NCBI GenBank assembly: GCA_036346395.1
Contig: CM070599.1
Coordinates: 18,033,232-18,097,231, forward strand
DNA from: Hsuehochloa calcarea
Lineage: Eukaryota > Streptophyta > Magnoliopsida > Poales > Poaceae
DNA length: 64,000 nt
Direction: 5' to 3'
Shown: positions 36,270 through 46,719 of the stretch, piece after piece
How the letters are laid out: each line of letters begins with the position of its first letter
Numbering within the stretch: the stretch's first letter is position 1
The notes under the pieces: model-generated
Told to the model about the DNA's origin: nothing
Database searches by the model: none
The model's input: the letters and a program-made list of their open reading frames with translations, nothing else
Made by a program: the position numbers and the translations under genes

Positions 36270-38275
36270 ACTTTCTTTGAACTCTACTTCAAAAATTTGC
36301 TAACTCACTCGAGTGACTCAATTGACAACACAAAGCTGGGTAACATAAGCTAGATGGTTTAGCAAAAGAGTTCTACTAACAAAATAACTTCTCTTCTAAA
36401 TACCATCTCTTTTCTGCCATCAGTTCAACCAAGAGATTTTTATAGATGTGACACTAATGTTCTGACTAAATCCATCTATCATTTGTTAATTATAAAAGGG
36501 TGATCAATTAGTTCATAACCAAACTTAGCTAACTGATCATCTGGTTGCTCTTCAGTTCAGACATGGGCACAAACGCAGACAGAGAAAGAACACAGAGAGG
36601 GAGCTATAGAAGTAGTCAAGGGAAGCTTGGGGCGGTGTCCATCGCCGGCGGTTGGGCGGCGGTTAGGCGAAGTCGAACCCAAAAATGGGTTGCCCGGAGT
36701 ACAAGGAAGCTAGAGGTGGTGGTCTTGGGGCTCGGCCGGCACTGTGGCGGCACGGCGAGGTCATGTGGCGGCCGGCCATGGAGGTGAAAGGGGCGTCGGC
36801 GTTCGGGTGGAGTAGGGGCTAAAGTAGAAGGAGCACGGGCACGAGGGTGACAGAAGGAACTCACCGGCGTGCTCTCTGATGGAGGAGAGTAGCCGAGGTG
36901 GTCAATGACAAGCGACTTCGAGGCGCGCGAGTTGATCCTCGTCGGCGGCGACCTGGAGAAGATGGGAGCACAAATTAGGGCTAGGGAGAGGTAGAGTGAA
37001 GCTAGGCGATGCTCAAGGAGGGAGTAATCGGAGAGGGAGTCCTCGGAGGAGAAGTGGCGGCGGAAAGGGCGGTGCGGCCGGGATTGGGGAAGAACTTGAT
37101 TGCGTGGTGCTCCAATGGCATGTTCTCCAAATTGGCAGATAAGTGTTTCTCCTTGGCACGGTAGACACGCCGTCGCCACTTTGTAGAAGTCGAGCTAGTC
37201 GGAGTGGCTTAGGCGGTGACGAGCTCGGCGGCTTTGACGGCCAAGACCTGGAGCTTGAGTTGGGGAGGTGAGATTGAGCCGTGGGGAGAAGAGGAGGTCG
37301 GGGTAAGAGAGGTGAGGCGGTGCTGGATGGTTGGCGTGGCATCCAGGCGAGTTCATTTGGCCGAGCATGCTCACACGAAAGAGTGGCCGCGTGTCCCATG
37401 CAAGAGCGGTGAGCACTGCGTGGCGTCGGCGGTCGCTTCGGGAAGACGATGACACAGCGATATCGGTGGGGGCCCACCGGCAGTGAGTTGGAGCGGTGAG
37501 GTGCGGTCGGTCGGCTGGCGCAGTCACTGTTTGCGTCCGGTCAATTTCAAGTGGGTTGCGTTGAATCAAGTCGCTACAGTGCAATTGGATCGAACCGGTT
37601 AAACAATGTTTTGACTAATTTAATTTCCAAATCTCCCTACTTTGACTGAATTTAAAAAAAAATAGCAAATGAATTTATAAAAATCTAAAATTTGGTAGAG
37701 ATGTTAATGGGATGACCTAGTACACACAAAATTTTTCTAACAGCACTATTCATGTTTTGATTTGTTCGCATTTTAAATTCAAATTCAATTTAAGCATGCA
37801 AATAAGATGGAAACCAAATATCCTCCAATGAATTCCAGAAAATCCAACCAAGCATATCAAATAATATAGGATCCAACTACAATATTCCCACAATTGAAAT
37901 CCTTTTAGTTTTTCTCTGACTTCAATTTGAGCTTTTGAATGGGAGACGATGTATTGGATTACTAGGTTTTAAATTCTAGTCTTCAATTATCATAGGATTA
38001 TCAACATATGGGTTACACAAAAAGTTTTAAAAAGTCCAAAATTTCACAAATGCACATTAGATGCTTAACTAATCCAACTCAGAAATTTTGGGTTGTTACA
38101 AATAGTGACTTTATTTTCCAATTCAATCATTTATTACACTTATTTCTAATTACAAAATGGCAACCCTCATTTTTTCCAAGATTATAAATTCCATGGATAT
38201 TGGAAACTCAAAGGAAAATGAAAAATATGTTTGGTTACCTGCAATTAAACAGATGTATATTTGCGTGGATATAGA

Positions 38276-39325
38276 CACTAGTACACAAAACTTCATCACA
38301 GACGGTTCTAAACCATCATCACAGACGATTTTTTGAATCGTCTGAATTTATGTGTCTGTGATAACAGACGATCATCACAGATGGTTTTCAAACCATTTGT
38401 GAAAAAAGGTATCACAGACTAACCGTTGGTGATAGTTTTTTCTATTGCAAAAAAAAATTGAATTTTGAATGTTTTATAATTGGTTCCATCACATTTTATG
38501 TGAGTTTTCCATCTTCAGAAACTCTTGAAAATACATGAAAAGGACATCACTACCATACAAAACCTTCCTGACCTCCCCCTTGCGTCCTGTGAGTACCCCG
38601 ATGCTGCCCATCTTGACCATGACGTCGGCGAAGAGGGTGCTGAGGAGGCCCGAGTAGGAGTCAATGACGTCGACGGTGGAGGTGTCGTTGTAGAGCACAG
38701 CTCGGAGGTGATGACGACGAAGCCATTGTGGATGTGAGCCATTGCACATATTTACCATTTACGTACGTGCACCCATAGGTTAGCTACCATGATCGATCGA
38801 GTCATCAAGGAAGAAGAAGATCGTTTGCTTACAGCTGAGGAGGACGAGGTCCTTGTCATGGAGGCCAACGACGGTGAACTTGGACCAAAGCACGTTGACA
38901 GAGACGAAGGCCAGCAGCATGTCGACGTCTTACAGGTTCGACACCCTCCCCAGCACATTCCACCTCGACTCAGCTATTATTTATAAGGACAGCGCCAAAA
39001 TATTTTGCCTCCCGCGCATGCGTTAAATTTTTTTGAACTCCCGCACTGCGAATCACAGACGGTTCGTATCATGAACCATCTGTGATAGGCATCACATCAC
39101 AGACGGTTCATAATACAAACCGTCTGTGATAACTTAAATTATCACGAGCGGTTCTTCTTAAGAACCGTGCAGCGAATTATCATGACGGTTCTATTTACAA
39201 ATCGTGCGTGATAATTACGTATCATAAACGGTTCTTACGGAATAAATGCGTGATAATTCTAACACGACGGTTCCAAAGGAACCATCTGTGATGAAGCATC
39301 TAGTATAACTTGATTTGTAGTAGTG
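38276..39325 (-). mobile_element. Non-autonomous Pack-CACTA, 1050 bp, with peroxidase-like exon fragments
   Basis: The ends are CACTAGTACACAAAACTT and the complement of CACTACTACAAATCAAG. Target duplication AGA lies at 38273-38275 and 39326-39328. Subterminal arrays of CACAGACGGTTC-type motifs in both orientations fill 38290-38440 and 39050-39300. The pre-insertion site is visible in the second X copy at about 40883 (GGATATAGATCCC). Between the arrays lies host-derived coding sequence on the minus strand. Confidence 0.9.
38540..38940 (-). pseudogene. Captured class III peroxidase fragments
   Basis: Two minus-strand pieces in the order of a plant secretory peroxidase. 38920-38830 reads SKFTVVGLHDKDLVLLS, the segment before the proximal His motif, followed by a GTAAGC donor. 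38700-38545 reads YNDTSTVDVIDSYSG and MVKMGSIGVLTGRKGEVRK, close to the usual C-terminal end. The HTIG motif itself and the heme pocket are absent, and the second piece needs a frame change near 38700. It is a transduced fragment, not a working enzyme. Family assignment is by recalled motif only. Confidence 0.6.
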
Positions 39326-39778
39326 AGATCCCTATGCCTACTTTTGCTCTTTTCTTACAGAAATGCTCCGCGACGCCCCGCCCACTTCTCCTCCCAGAGC
39401 TCCGGCTGCGCCGGTCGCGCCTCCTCCGTGCCTCCACCTGAGTTGAACGCCTTCTCCACCTCCCGCGCAATCTGCGCCTCCGCGTGCCGCCCGCCCATTC
39501 CGACCGCCCCGGTCGCCCGCTCGCGCCTCCTATGAGCGCCCACCTACTCCGACCTGCCCCGGTCGCCCGCCCGCACCTCAGGTGTACCGCGCCCTGGCGC
39601 GTGGCACTTGCCTGGCCACCCCTGAGCACTCGTCCGGCCTCCATATGCATGGTACACATACAACAATAAAAATTTTCGTGTGTATATTATTTCTCTTTTT
39701 CTTGTGTCCTTGTAAGGATCAACACAGAAGCAAGATAGGGTTGGGAGAGAACTATGCACGCACGCTGCAGAAAAGATC

Positions 39779-40105
39779 ATCACAGATGGTTCAAAACGTC
39801 ATCACACACGGTTTCGCGAGCCGTTTGAGTTTATAGGGTTAGTAATGACATGAGGTCATCACAGACGGTTTCGTGAGTCGTCTGAGTTTATGGGTCAGTA
39901 ATGAATGAGGTCGTCATAGACGGTTTTTGAACCGTTTTGTGATGCATACTATCACAGACGATTGTTAACTCAGATAGTCTATAGATGAAATCGTCTGTGA
40001 TAGCTTATATATAACAGATGGTTCGTATATAAAATCGTCTATGATAGCTAATGTGTCACAGATGGTTTGTCCTAAGGAATCGTCTGTGATAGGTACTACA
40101 ATACC
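39779..40105. repeat. CACAGACGGTT inverted-repeat cluster, probable truncated CACTA
   Basis: The same subterminal motif family as the Pack-CACTA (CACAGACGGTTT, AATCGTCTGTGATAG), in both orientations, but without CACTA termini. It sits between X copies 1 and 2. 40106-40282 beyond it has no recognisable feature. Confidence 0.6.
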
Positions 40106-40282
40106 TCTTCATCTTCCTCTCACTATTTGTTTCACCTTTGTCTGTGTAATCGTGTTCATGCCGGTCAAGTTCTACTCCCTAGCGTCCTAGGGCTCTACCA
40201 TTCCATTTCTGATCTCTTCTCTATAAAATCTCCAAGCAGCGGCTCCATGTACCTTTAAAATGGGTTTCGTACACAGACACAC

Positions 40283-41764
40283 CAGATGGTGATGGCAAAG
40301 GAGAGAAATGCATTAATGCAAGAGTTGCAAAAGAGAGAAGTGCGATTTTTTTATGGCAGAAGAGATTATAGGGTTACAACGAGTGGGAAAAGGAATTTTT
40401 TTTCTCTTAAATAATATGCCAAATTTCATTTTATGTATGAATTGTTGTGCTTTTTGGACATCTCAATTGTGCCAAATGTGTGAAATAGGACACTCAAATC
40501 AGATTCATCTATTAAATCTGGTGTGTTATGCAAACTTGTTTATGAATGAAACCCATTATGTCAAAGTCAAATGGGTCATAATCGCGTTTTGCCTTGTCAT
40601 GTCATGCTTGAATTTGATAGCTCAATTTCCAAGTCCTAGCAAAATAGTAGCATTTTTTGGAATTTACCAGCATGACGTTCTGAGCTATTAATCGTCCGAA
40701 CAGTTAGTATTTATAGTAGTGACTTCATTTACCAATTCAATCATTTATTGCACTTATTTCCAATTAATAAATGGCAACCCTCATTTTTTCCTAGATTATA
40801 AATTCCATGAATACTGGAAACTCAAAGGACAATGAAAAATATGTTTGGTTACCTGCAATTGAAAAGATGTATATTTGTCTGGATATAGATCCCTTGGCTT
40901 ATTTTTGCTCTTTTGTTACGGAAATGCTTGGCGACACCCCAGCCGGCCGCCCGCCCGCCGCCCACTCCTCGTCTTGCGTCTCCACCCATGGTGGCCACGC
41001 CTCTTCCCGTGCCGGTTAGGGGTGGAAACGATCCGAGCTCGGCTCGGCTCGTTTTGACTCAGATAAATAGTAAACTCGGCTCGGCTCGTGATCAGGCTCG
41101 AGCCGGCTCGTTTGAGCTCGCAAGCCAAGCTCCAGACCAGCGGTACATCCAAAATGCATTACAAAATTTTCTATTATTGCTTCAGTTCATCCAATAGTTA
41201 CAAGACTCATTGCATAAGTTCATCCTAAACAAGCACATACTATTCCTAACAAATGAAATCGCAAGAACAGCAAGTTCGGCGACCGCCTCCACCCTCCGCA
41301 CTCGCCTGGCCCGAGCCAAACTAGGCTCGCGAGCCGAGTCGAGTTTGGCTCATTTGATTGGCGAGCTGGACCGGCGGCTCGGCTCGGTTCAAAATTTTTT
41401 GAGCCCGAGCCGAACCAGGCTTACGAGCCTCGAGCTTTTTTTCCAACACTAATGCCGGTCACCTCCTCCACCTCCTGCACCACCCGCGCCTCCTCCGACC
41501 GCCCCAGTCGCCCGCTAGCACCTCCTCTGAGAACCCACCGACTCTGACTACCCCGGCCGCCCGCCCATGCCTCCGCCTGACCACGGCCCCGCACGTGGTG
41601 CCTGCCTAGCCGCCTCCGAGCACCCATCCGGCCTCCACATGCATCGTACACGTACAACAATAAAAATCTCCGTGTGTATATCATTGCTCCTTTTCTTGTG
41701 TCCTTGTAAGGATCATCACAGAAGCAAGATAGGGTTGGGACAGAACTGTGCACGAGTGCTTCTG
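40283..41764. repeat. Dispersed repeat X, copy 2
   Basis: Parallels X copy 1 from ACCAGATGGTGATGG (40283) through the GC-rich segment to GGGTTGGGACAGAAC (41750). It lacks the solo LTR and Pack-CACTA found in copy 1 and instead carries a hAT insertion. Open frames in the GC-rich part have no recognised domain. Confidence 0.75.
41017..41451. mobile_element. Non-autonomous hAT element, 435 bp, GCTCG-rich
   Basis: Ends TAGGGGTGGAAA and the complement of TAGTGTTGGAAA. The 8-bp flanks GTGCCGGT (41009-41016) and ATGCCGGT (41452-41459) match at 7 of 8 bases, as expected for hAT. Both subterminal regions are packed with GGCTCG / CGAGCC motifs. No transposase frame. Confidence 0.78.
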
Positions 41765-41769
41765 CCAAT

Positions 41770-42203
41770 GGAATTATTTTGAAGGAAGATGTTTAAAAAT
41801 GTCTTTTGATTCAAATATAACAAAGTGGACAGACCACTCTTTTTTCTTGAAGAGATAATCATCTCTAGATTTCCAATTGTGCGAATTGCGAAATAAGATA
41901 GAAGAGAAACTTATTTTATGCAGAAGCGTCCTTGGAGTATTTCAGTGCAGCTCTTCGCACCAAGGTAGTTACGATCTTCCTCAAACATAAATGAGAATGG
42001 CACACCAAACAGCCAAACATAGTTGCAATGGAAAATAGATGTTCATCTGTTTGGATTGTTACTCAACAAACTTCCCATGAAAAAATATAACATGTTATGG
42101 AATTCTTGGGAATAAAGAGGCCCCATCGATCATTTTCTGATTCCTTAATGCAGAGAAGCTTAATGTAGAGAAGGATAACTTCTTTTTTTTTGCAAAGGGT
42201 GCA
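41770..42203. other. Unassigned intergenic sequence
   Basis: AT-rich sequence between X copy 2 and the solo LTR. No gene or clear repeat seen. Confidence 0.3.
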
Positions 42204-43146
42204 GTTAGTGTAACATTCCAAAAATGGCTAATTGCAAAATAGGGGATTTTAAAACTTTTTGCATGATTATTCATTATAACATTGATTTCATAATTTACGA
42301 GAATTATTTGAGCTGTATTTTCTCTTTTGTCGGTACAGGTGGTGTAGGGCCGAAAACCCTAGGAATAAAAACCCTAAAAACAAAACCCTACAAACCATAA
42401 TTCTAAAAGCAAGGTATCGGACGCAATTAAATCATAATAACAAAGTTAACCTAAAGTGTTGCCTTTGGAACTTTACATGATATGTAAATCCTAAAATCGG
42501 AATCACGTTCAAAACCTAATTCTCCAACTGATTGAAAGCCCGATTAGAATTGTCTAACATATATCTGGGAATTTTCTTAGCAAAAATCACCACATTTCTC
42601 AAGCTTTCCCTAGTCTTTCCTTGTTTTTGTCTACTGTTCATCTCGTCAAGACCATCAAACCTGAGCTATTGCCACCAAACCCATTCGGTTAAATCGTCGC
42701 TCAGTCCACGGTTTCTTCTCCCCGAGCCGAACCCAAGTATAGCACCATCGCCTTCTCCCATGCCTCATTTCAATCGCGCCCTGCCAACGCCACTCTCGCT
42801 GATGTCGTCGGAGCCTCGTGCCTCCCGTTTCCCGTCTGAGCGCCACGTCCGCGTGTGGTGCAACCATCTTGGTGACATATCGTCCATCACCAACTCCTGT
42901 CGCGTCCGCTACCAACTCAGGTCACTGTCGCGCCCATGCCGTAGCTCGCGCACGCCAAGCCAACGCAGCAACGCCATCACCTCCCCATACTCGCCAACTG
43001 CTCCTGTCACCATGATCATCACTCGTCATCGCTCAACCCGTCACACCGTCGGCACTATGCTGCCGACCCTCTCAAAATTATCAACCACTCCTCAGTGTCG
43101 CTGCGCTGTGCGCATCGACGCTCTCGGGCAATCTCCACCCTAGTGG

Positions 43147-43156
43147 CTATAAATAG
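43147..43156 (+). promoter_or_regulatory. TATA box of the solo LTR
   Basis: CTATAAATAG follows a GC-rich U3-like stretch and precedes a C-rich presumed transcript start. Confidence 0.5.
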
Positions 43157-44419
43157 CCCCATGTCTCCTCGGTGATCTCCCTTCGCCACACCCGACCACA
43201 ATACACCATCTCACATCGTCAATTGAGTTCGAAGCACATGGTAAGACCAAGCTCCGATTTTCGGCAGTGGTACCACACCATCGTCGCCGACGCTCCAGAG
43301 ATCCCCATGATCCTCCACCCCCGTCACACTATGTTCCAGTCTACCATAAGTAAAACCACTAAACTAATTCGATGTTTTATTCGCAGGAGTAGCCGCCGGC
43401 CTCGTTCTTCCTCCCCTCTGACTAGGATAGCCCAAGTAGTCGAATCGACCTCACCGGCCATCACTGCTGCTTGAAGCTTCTCTCATCATCGCTTTCCACT
43501 GTCACTAGACCATCTCCGGCCACCTTCGTTACTCTGCATCATACCAGTGAGTTTCTAGTAGCTACTAGATGCTCATGCTCACTTTTGTTATGTGTAAGCA
43601 TTGCCGGATCAACGAATGCATTATAGACCCGAATTGTACTCGAACCTCCTTCAACTATGTGTAATCGAACGTCCTTCTGACCAGGTAGTCGAACCTCCTT
43701 CCGCCTAGAATATAGTCAAACATCCTTCTGAACTCCTTCTGACTAGGTAGTCGAACCTCGACTGAGTTTCGACCACTGAGTTTTGACCACTTAGTTTCGA
43801 CCACTAAGTTTCGACCACTCAGTTTTGTGATCCAAAAGCAGATCAGAGAGTCATACCTGACCGGGTAATCTCTAATCCAAGTAACCATTTAAGAATGATC
43901 CTTCGAACATTCTCTCATTTTCCATTGGATTCATCAACTTCCTTGGTTATATTTTGGTCCATAGTATTTCCTTCATCAACTTCCTTTGATTATATTTAAA
44001 TCTGCGATATTTTTTCATCAACTCCTTTGGATATACTTCATCCGAAGTAGTTCTTTCATCAACTCCATTAGGAATGATTAGTTTCACCAGTAGTACTTCG
44101 TCCGTCCAAATTGTCGTCGCATATGTTTACTTTCATTCGAAGTATTTTCTTTTCGCTGTATGTATTTGGACTTATTGGATTCATTTGATTGCTTTCGGTC
44201 GCTCTTGGATTAAATCGTATTCTACGTAGTTAGAATCTGAAGATATGATAGAACAGCAATACCAACAAGGACGAGGTCCAGATCAAGATTGTCATAATAT
44301 TGAATAGGATAATTATTAGCACATTGAGCGAGATTATTATCAAAGAATCAAGAAAGGCGAATATCAGAATATTGAATAGGTTGATTATCAGCACGTTGAA
44401 CAAGGCGAGTCAACACTTT

Positions 44420-46705
44420 TGTAATACCCCGGAAAAGAATTCGGTAAATAGAAAAAAGCTAGAGGGGTGAAGAGACATTGACCAAATCGGAATTTCTAGT
44501 TCGACGGGGGGTTTTCTGCCTTTCTTCGCCAACCTGGGCCGCGGGCCGCGACCCAGAAGGCCCAAGAGGGAAGGGGGTGGCCAGCCAAAAAGGGGGGCCG
44601 CTTCACCCCAACCCTAGCCGCCACTACTCCTTCCCCTCACCTCCAAGCCATCGGCTTTCCCCCCAGATTGGCACCTCCCCTGCTGCCGCCCCTCCCTGGT
44701 GGTGGTGCTCCTCCTCCCCCGACGTCGAGCGCTCCTGCTGATCCCTCCCGCGGCTGTCTCCGGCGGCGTTTGTCGCGTACGGTGGCCGGCCATGAAGGAC
44801 GGAGAGAGGAGAAGGGGAATCGTCGTCACCAAGATCTTGTTCATCGCATCCCTAGGATCATCAAGGGAAAGAATTGTCGTTCTTGGTCATTTGTCAAACT
44901 GGTAGACTCGAAATCAATTAAATTGGGTTGAATCAAAATCTGTCTTTATTAGATCTATTTTGTCCAGTAGGTTGCGTGGCCAGTTTCGGGTCCTTAGAAG
45001 CCCAATCTGATGCTTTCGTCTCCTAGAGTTTTGTAGCCACTGTTCTTAGCTTTCCATAGCCACTGCGATCATGAGATTCCGACTTACGGTTCAAGAGTTA
45101 TGATTTAATCTTTGCATGTTGTTTTGTCTGTCTGACGAGAATGAACTGTCTGTTTATTCTTCAAATTTGACCTAGTTAATGGAAGATTTAGGATCTCCAC
45201 CCAACTAGGTTATTGTAGAAAGTTTAATAATATTTCCATATTGATAAAGAACACCTCTATTGGATCTGTAGAGTAAAAGTTATGCCTTGTTCTTTAATAC
45301 TGATCTGTTGTCCGGACAGATATCAGTCGGACATTTTCATCTGCTAGTTAGCCCAATGTTTTGGCAGAATTAGTAAATATCGTCAACTAGAGTTTTGTAT
45401 ATTTGTGCATCAGGATTCATTGGGCACTAGTTTCATGTCGTTCCGAGTTCCATAACATTAATTATGATGTTTTTTGTACCGTTGCCCAGTAGGGTGGACA
45501 GGTGGCTGGATAGTTTAATGTCAGTTTAAATCTGTTGATTGTGTCGGATAGTCAGAGGGTTAGTGTAGGACACCTGTAGCCATGTTGTACCATGTTATAC
45601 TTATTTCGAATAAATAATTATGTAGGCGGTGAGTGGAGGAGCACCTTCGTTGCCTCCTAGCACGCCACAGCGCGGAAGGCAAGTACAATGTGTTACGACA
45701 TGATGATTTCTGTTGAATGTTGTTGATGTGATGATACTTCTATGATCCCTGTTCATACCTCATGTTTTACAGTTGAATGTTTTTGATGCGATGTTACTTC
45801 TATGATCCATGTTCATACTTCATGTTTTACAGTTGAATGTTTTTGATGCGATGTTACTTCTATGATCCATGATTTAAACTTCATGATATTTATTCGTTCT
45901 TAGTTGATAATCCATGTGAATGAAAGAGGTGACACTCATTCCATATATTCATTCCATTCTTGCATTGTTCGTGTCCCGTCCACGGGAGTGGAATTGTTAA
46001 GACCCATCAATCCTAGTATGGGCACGTAAGACCCACCATTCTAATGTGGGCAATTTCGGACATCCGTATGAAACATTCTTCATACGATGATTGGATCTCC
46101 GGACTTTGTTAAGTACGGGGCTAAGTGAGTACTGACGGGTGTGTCACTCGCTATACCGGTATGAGCATGTGTGTAGTCCTTTCCTTTCGATGCATCCATT
46201 CATTCAATTCATACTCATAAGTGTTCAGTGATAAGTTCAGATTTCGTATTGAGATAGACTTGTTCATAACCTTGTATGTTCAATTGTTTACTGTACTTGC
46301 TGAGTTTCAACTCATTCTTGTTTTCTGTATTTATTTAGGTGATCGTTGATGATGACTCTGTTGGGAGGGAGTAGACCAGCACGTTTCACATAGTTCACTA
46401 TAATTTACTCTCATTAGTAATGTCGATTTGTCTTTCATTTGTTAACCGAGGAACTGTAATAAATAAATTTACTATTGCATGATATTTCTCTTCCTGTTAG
46501 ATTTTCTTGTTAAATGTTGCTAGTGGTTCACTTCAATTATTTCTTGATTATGTTTGATGAATTCAGTCTTTATTCCTGCAATGCTACTATTAAAGTTGGT
46601 TGCTATATGTACTTAGAAGAGTTTCAGTTTAAATTCTTCCGCAAAGTTGGTTGTATGTTATTTCTTTAGGTAGCATTTTGGCTTCCGAATAGCCAGGGTG
46701 TTACA
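44420..46705 (+). repeat. 5' LTR of the second non-autonomous gypsy element
   Basis: 2286 bases, TGTAATACCCC...GGGTGTTACA. A GC-rich block (44510-44800) has open frames in several phases, probably accidental. It contains a 60-bp tandem repeat near its 3' third. Confidence 0.93.
45711..45872 (+). repeat. 60-bp tandem repeat in the LTR, nearly three copies
   Basis: TTGAATGT recurs at 45713, 45773 and 45833, each followed by TTTTTGATGCGATGTTACTT or a near match. The same array recurs in the right LTR at about 52053-52235. Confidence 0.9.
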
Positions 46706-46707
46706 GT

Positions 46708-46719
46708 TGGTATCAGAGC
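46708..46719 (+). promoter_or_regulatory. tRNA-Met primer binding site of the second element
   Basis: TGGTATCAGAGC directly after the LTR end. Confidence 0.9.

Larger units (their letters stand above)
24952..38100 (-). mobile_element. Solo gypsy-type LTR (about 4.3 kb) carrying a nested retrotransposon
   Basis: On the plus strand it starts TGTGAGAACCC and ends GGGTTGTTACA, and is flanked by AATAG (24947-24951 and 38101-38105). On the minus strand this is TGTAACAACCC...GGGTTCTCACA, a usual gypsy LTR form. Without the nested element (27442-36269 plus one target copy) it is about 4.3 kb. No primer site, polypurine tract or pol lies within, so it is best read as a solo LTR left by recombination. 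The left part (24952-27436) is otherwise gene-free. The right part (36275-38100) holds a GC-rich stretch (36540-37580) whose long open frames I treat as accidental. Confidence 0.82.
23649..39774. repeat. Dispersed repeat X, copy 1, split by two insertions
   Basis: X consists of 23649-24951, 38106-38275 and about 39329-39774 once the solo LTR and the Pack-CACTA are removed. 23649-24951 parallels 62890-64000. 24490-24951 plus 38106-38275 and 39329-39770 parallel 40283-41764. A GC-rich segment (39360-39640) follows TCTTACAG like an exon but has no recognisable protein. The nature of X is unknown; it lacks clear terminal repeats in the window. The start TGTAACATCCGC at 24312 resembles gypsy LTR starts, but homology between copies extends upstream of it. 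Confidence 0.7.

Noticed and set aside
36616..37179. 187-codon minus-strand open frame in a GC-rich stretch
   Set aside because: It lies inside the solo LTR, has no recognised domain, and overlapping frames of similar length occur on both strands, as expected for GC-rich DNA poor in stops.
39300..39659. 119-codon minus-strand frame in repeat X
   Set aside because: Overlapping open frames on both strands, no domain, and the equivalent in X copy 2 is interrupted and differs in frame.
42532..43143. 203-codon plus-strand open frame
   Set aside because: It lies upstream of the TATA box in the solo LTR's U3-like part; low-complexity Ser/Pro/Arg composition and no domain.
27437..44419. Same 5-bp ACTTT flank at both non-autonomous gypsy insertions, suggesting target preference
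   Set aside because: Two cases with opposite element orientation are too few, and one has only the left flank. Chance is adequate.
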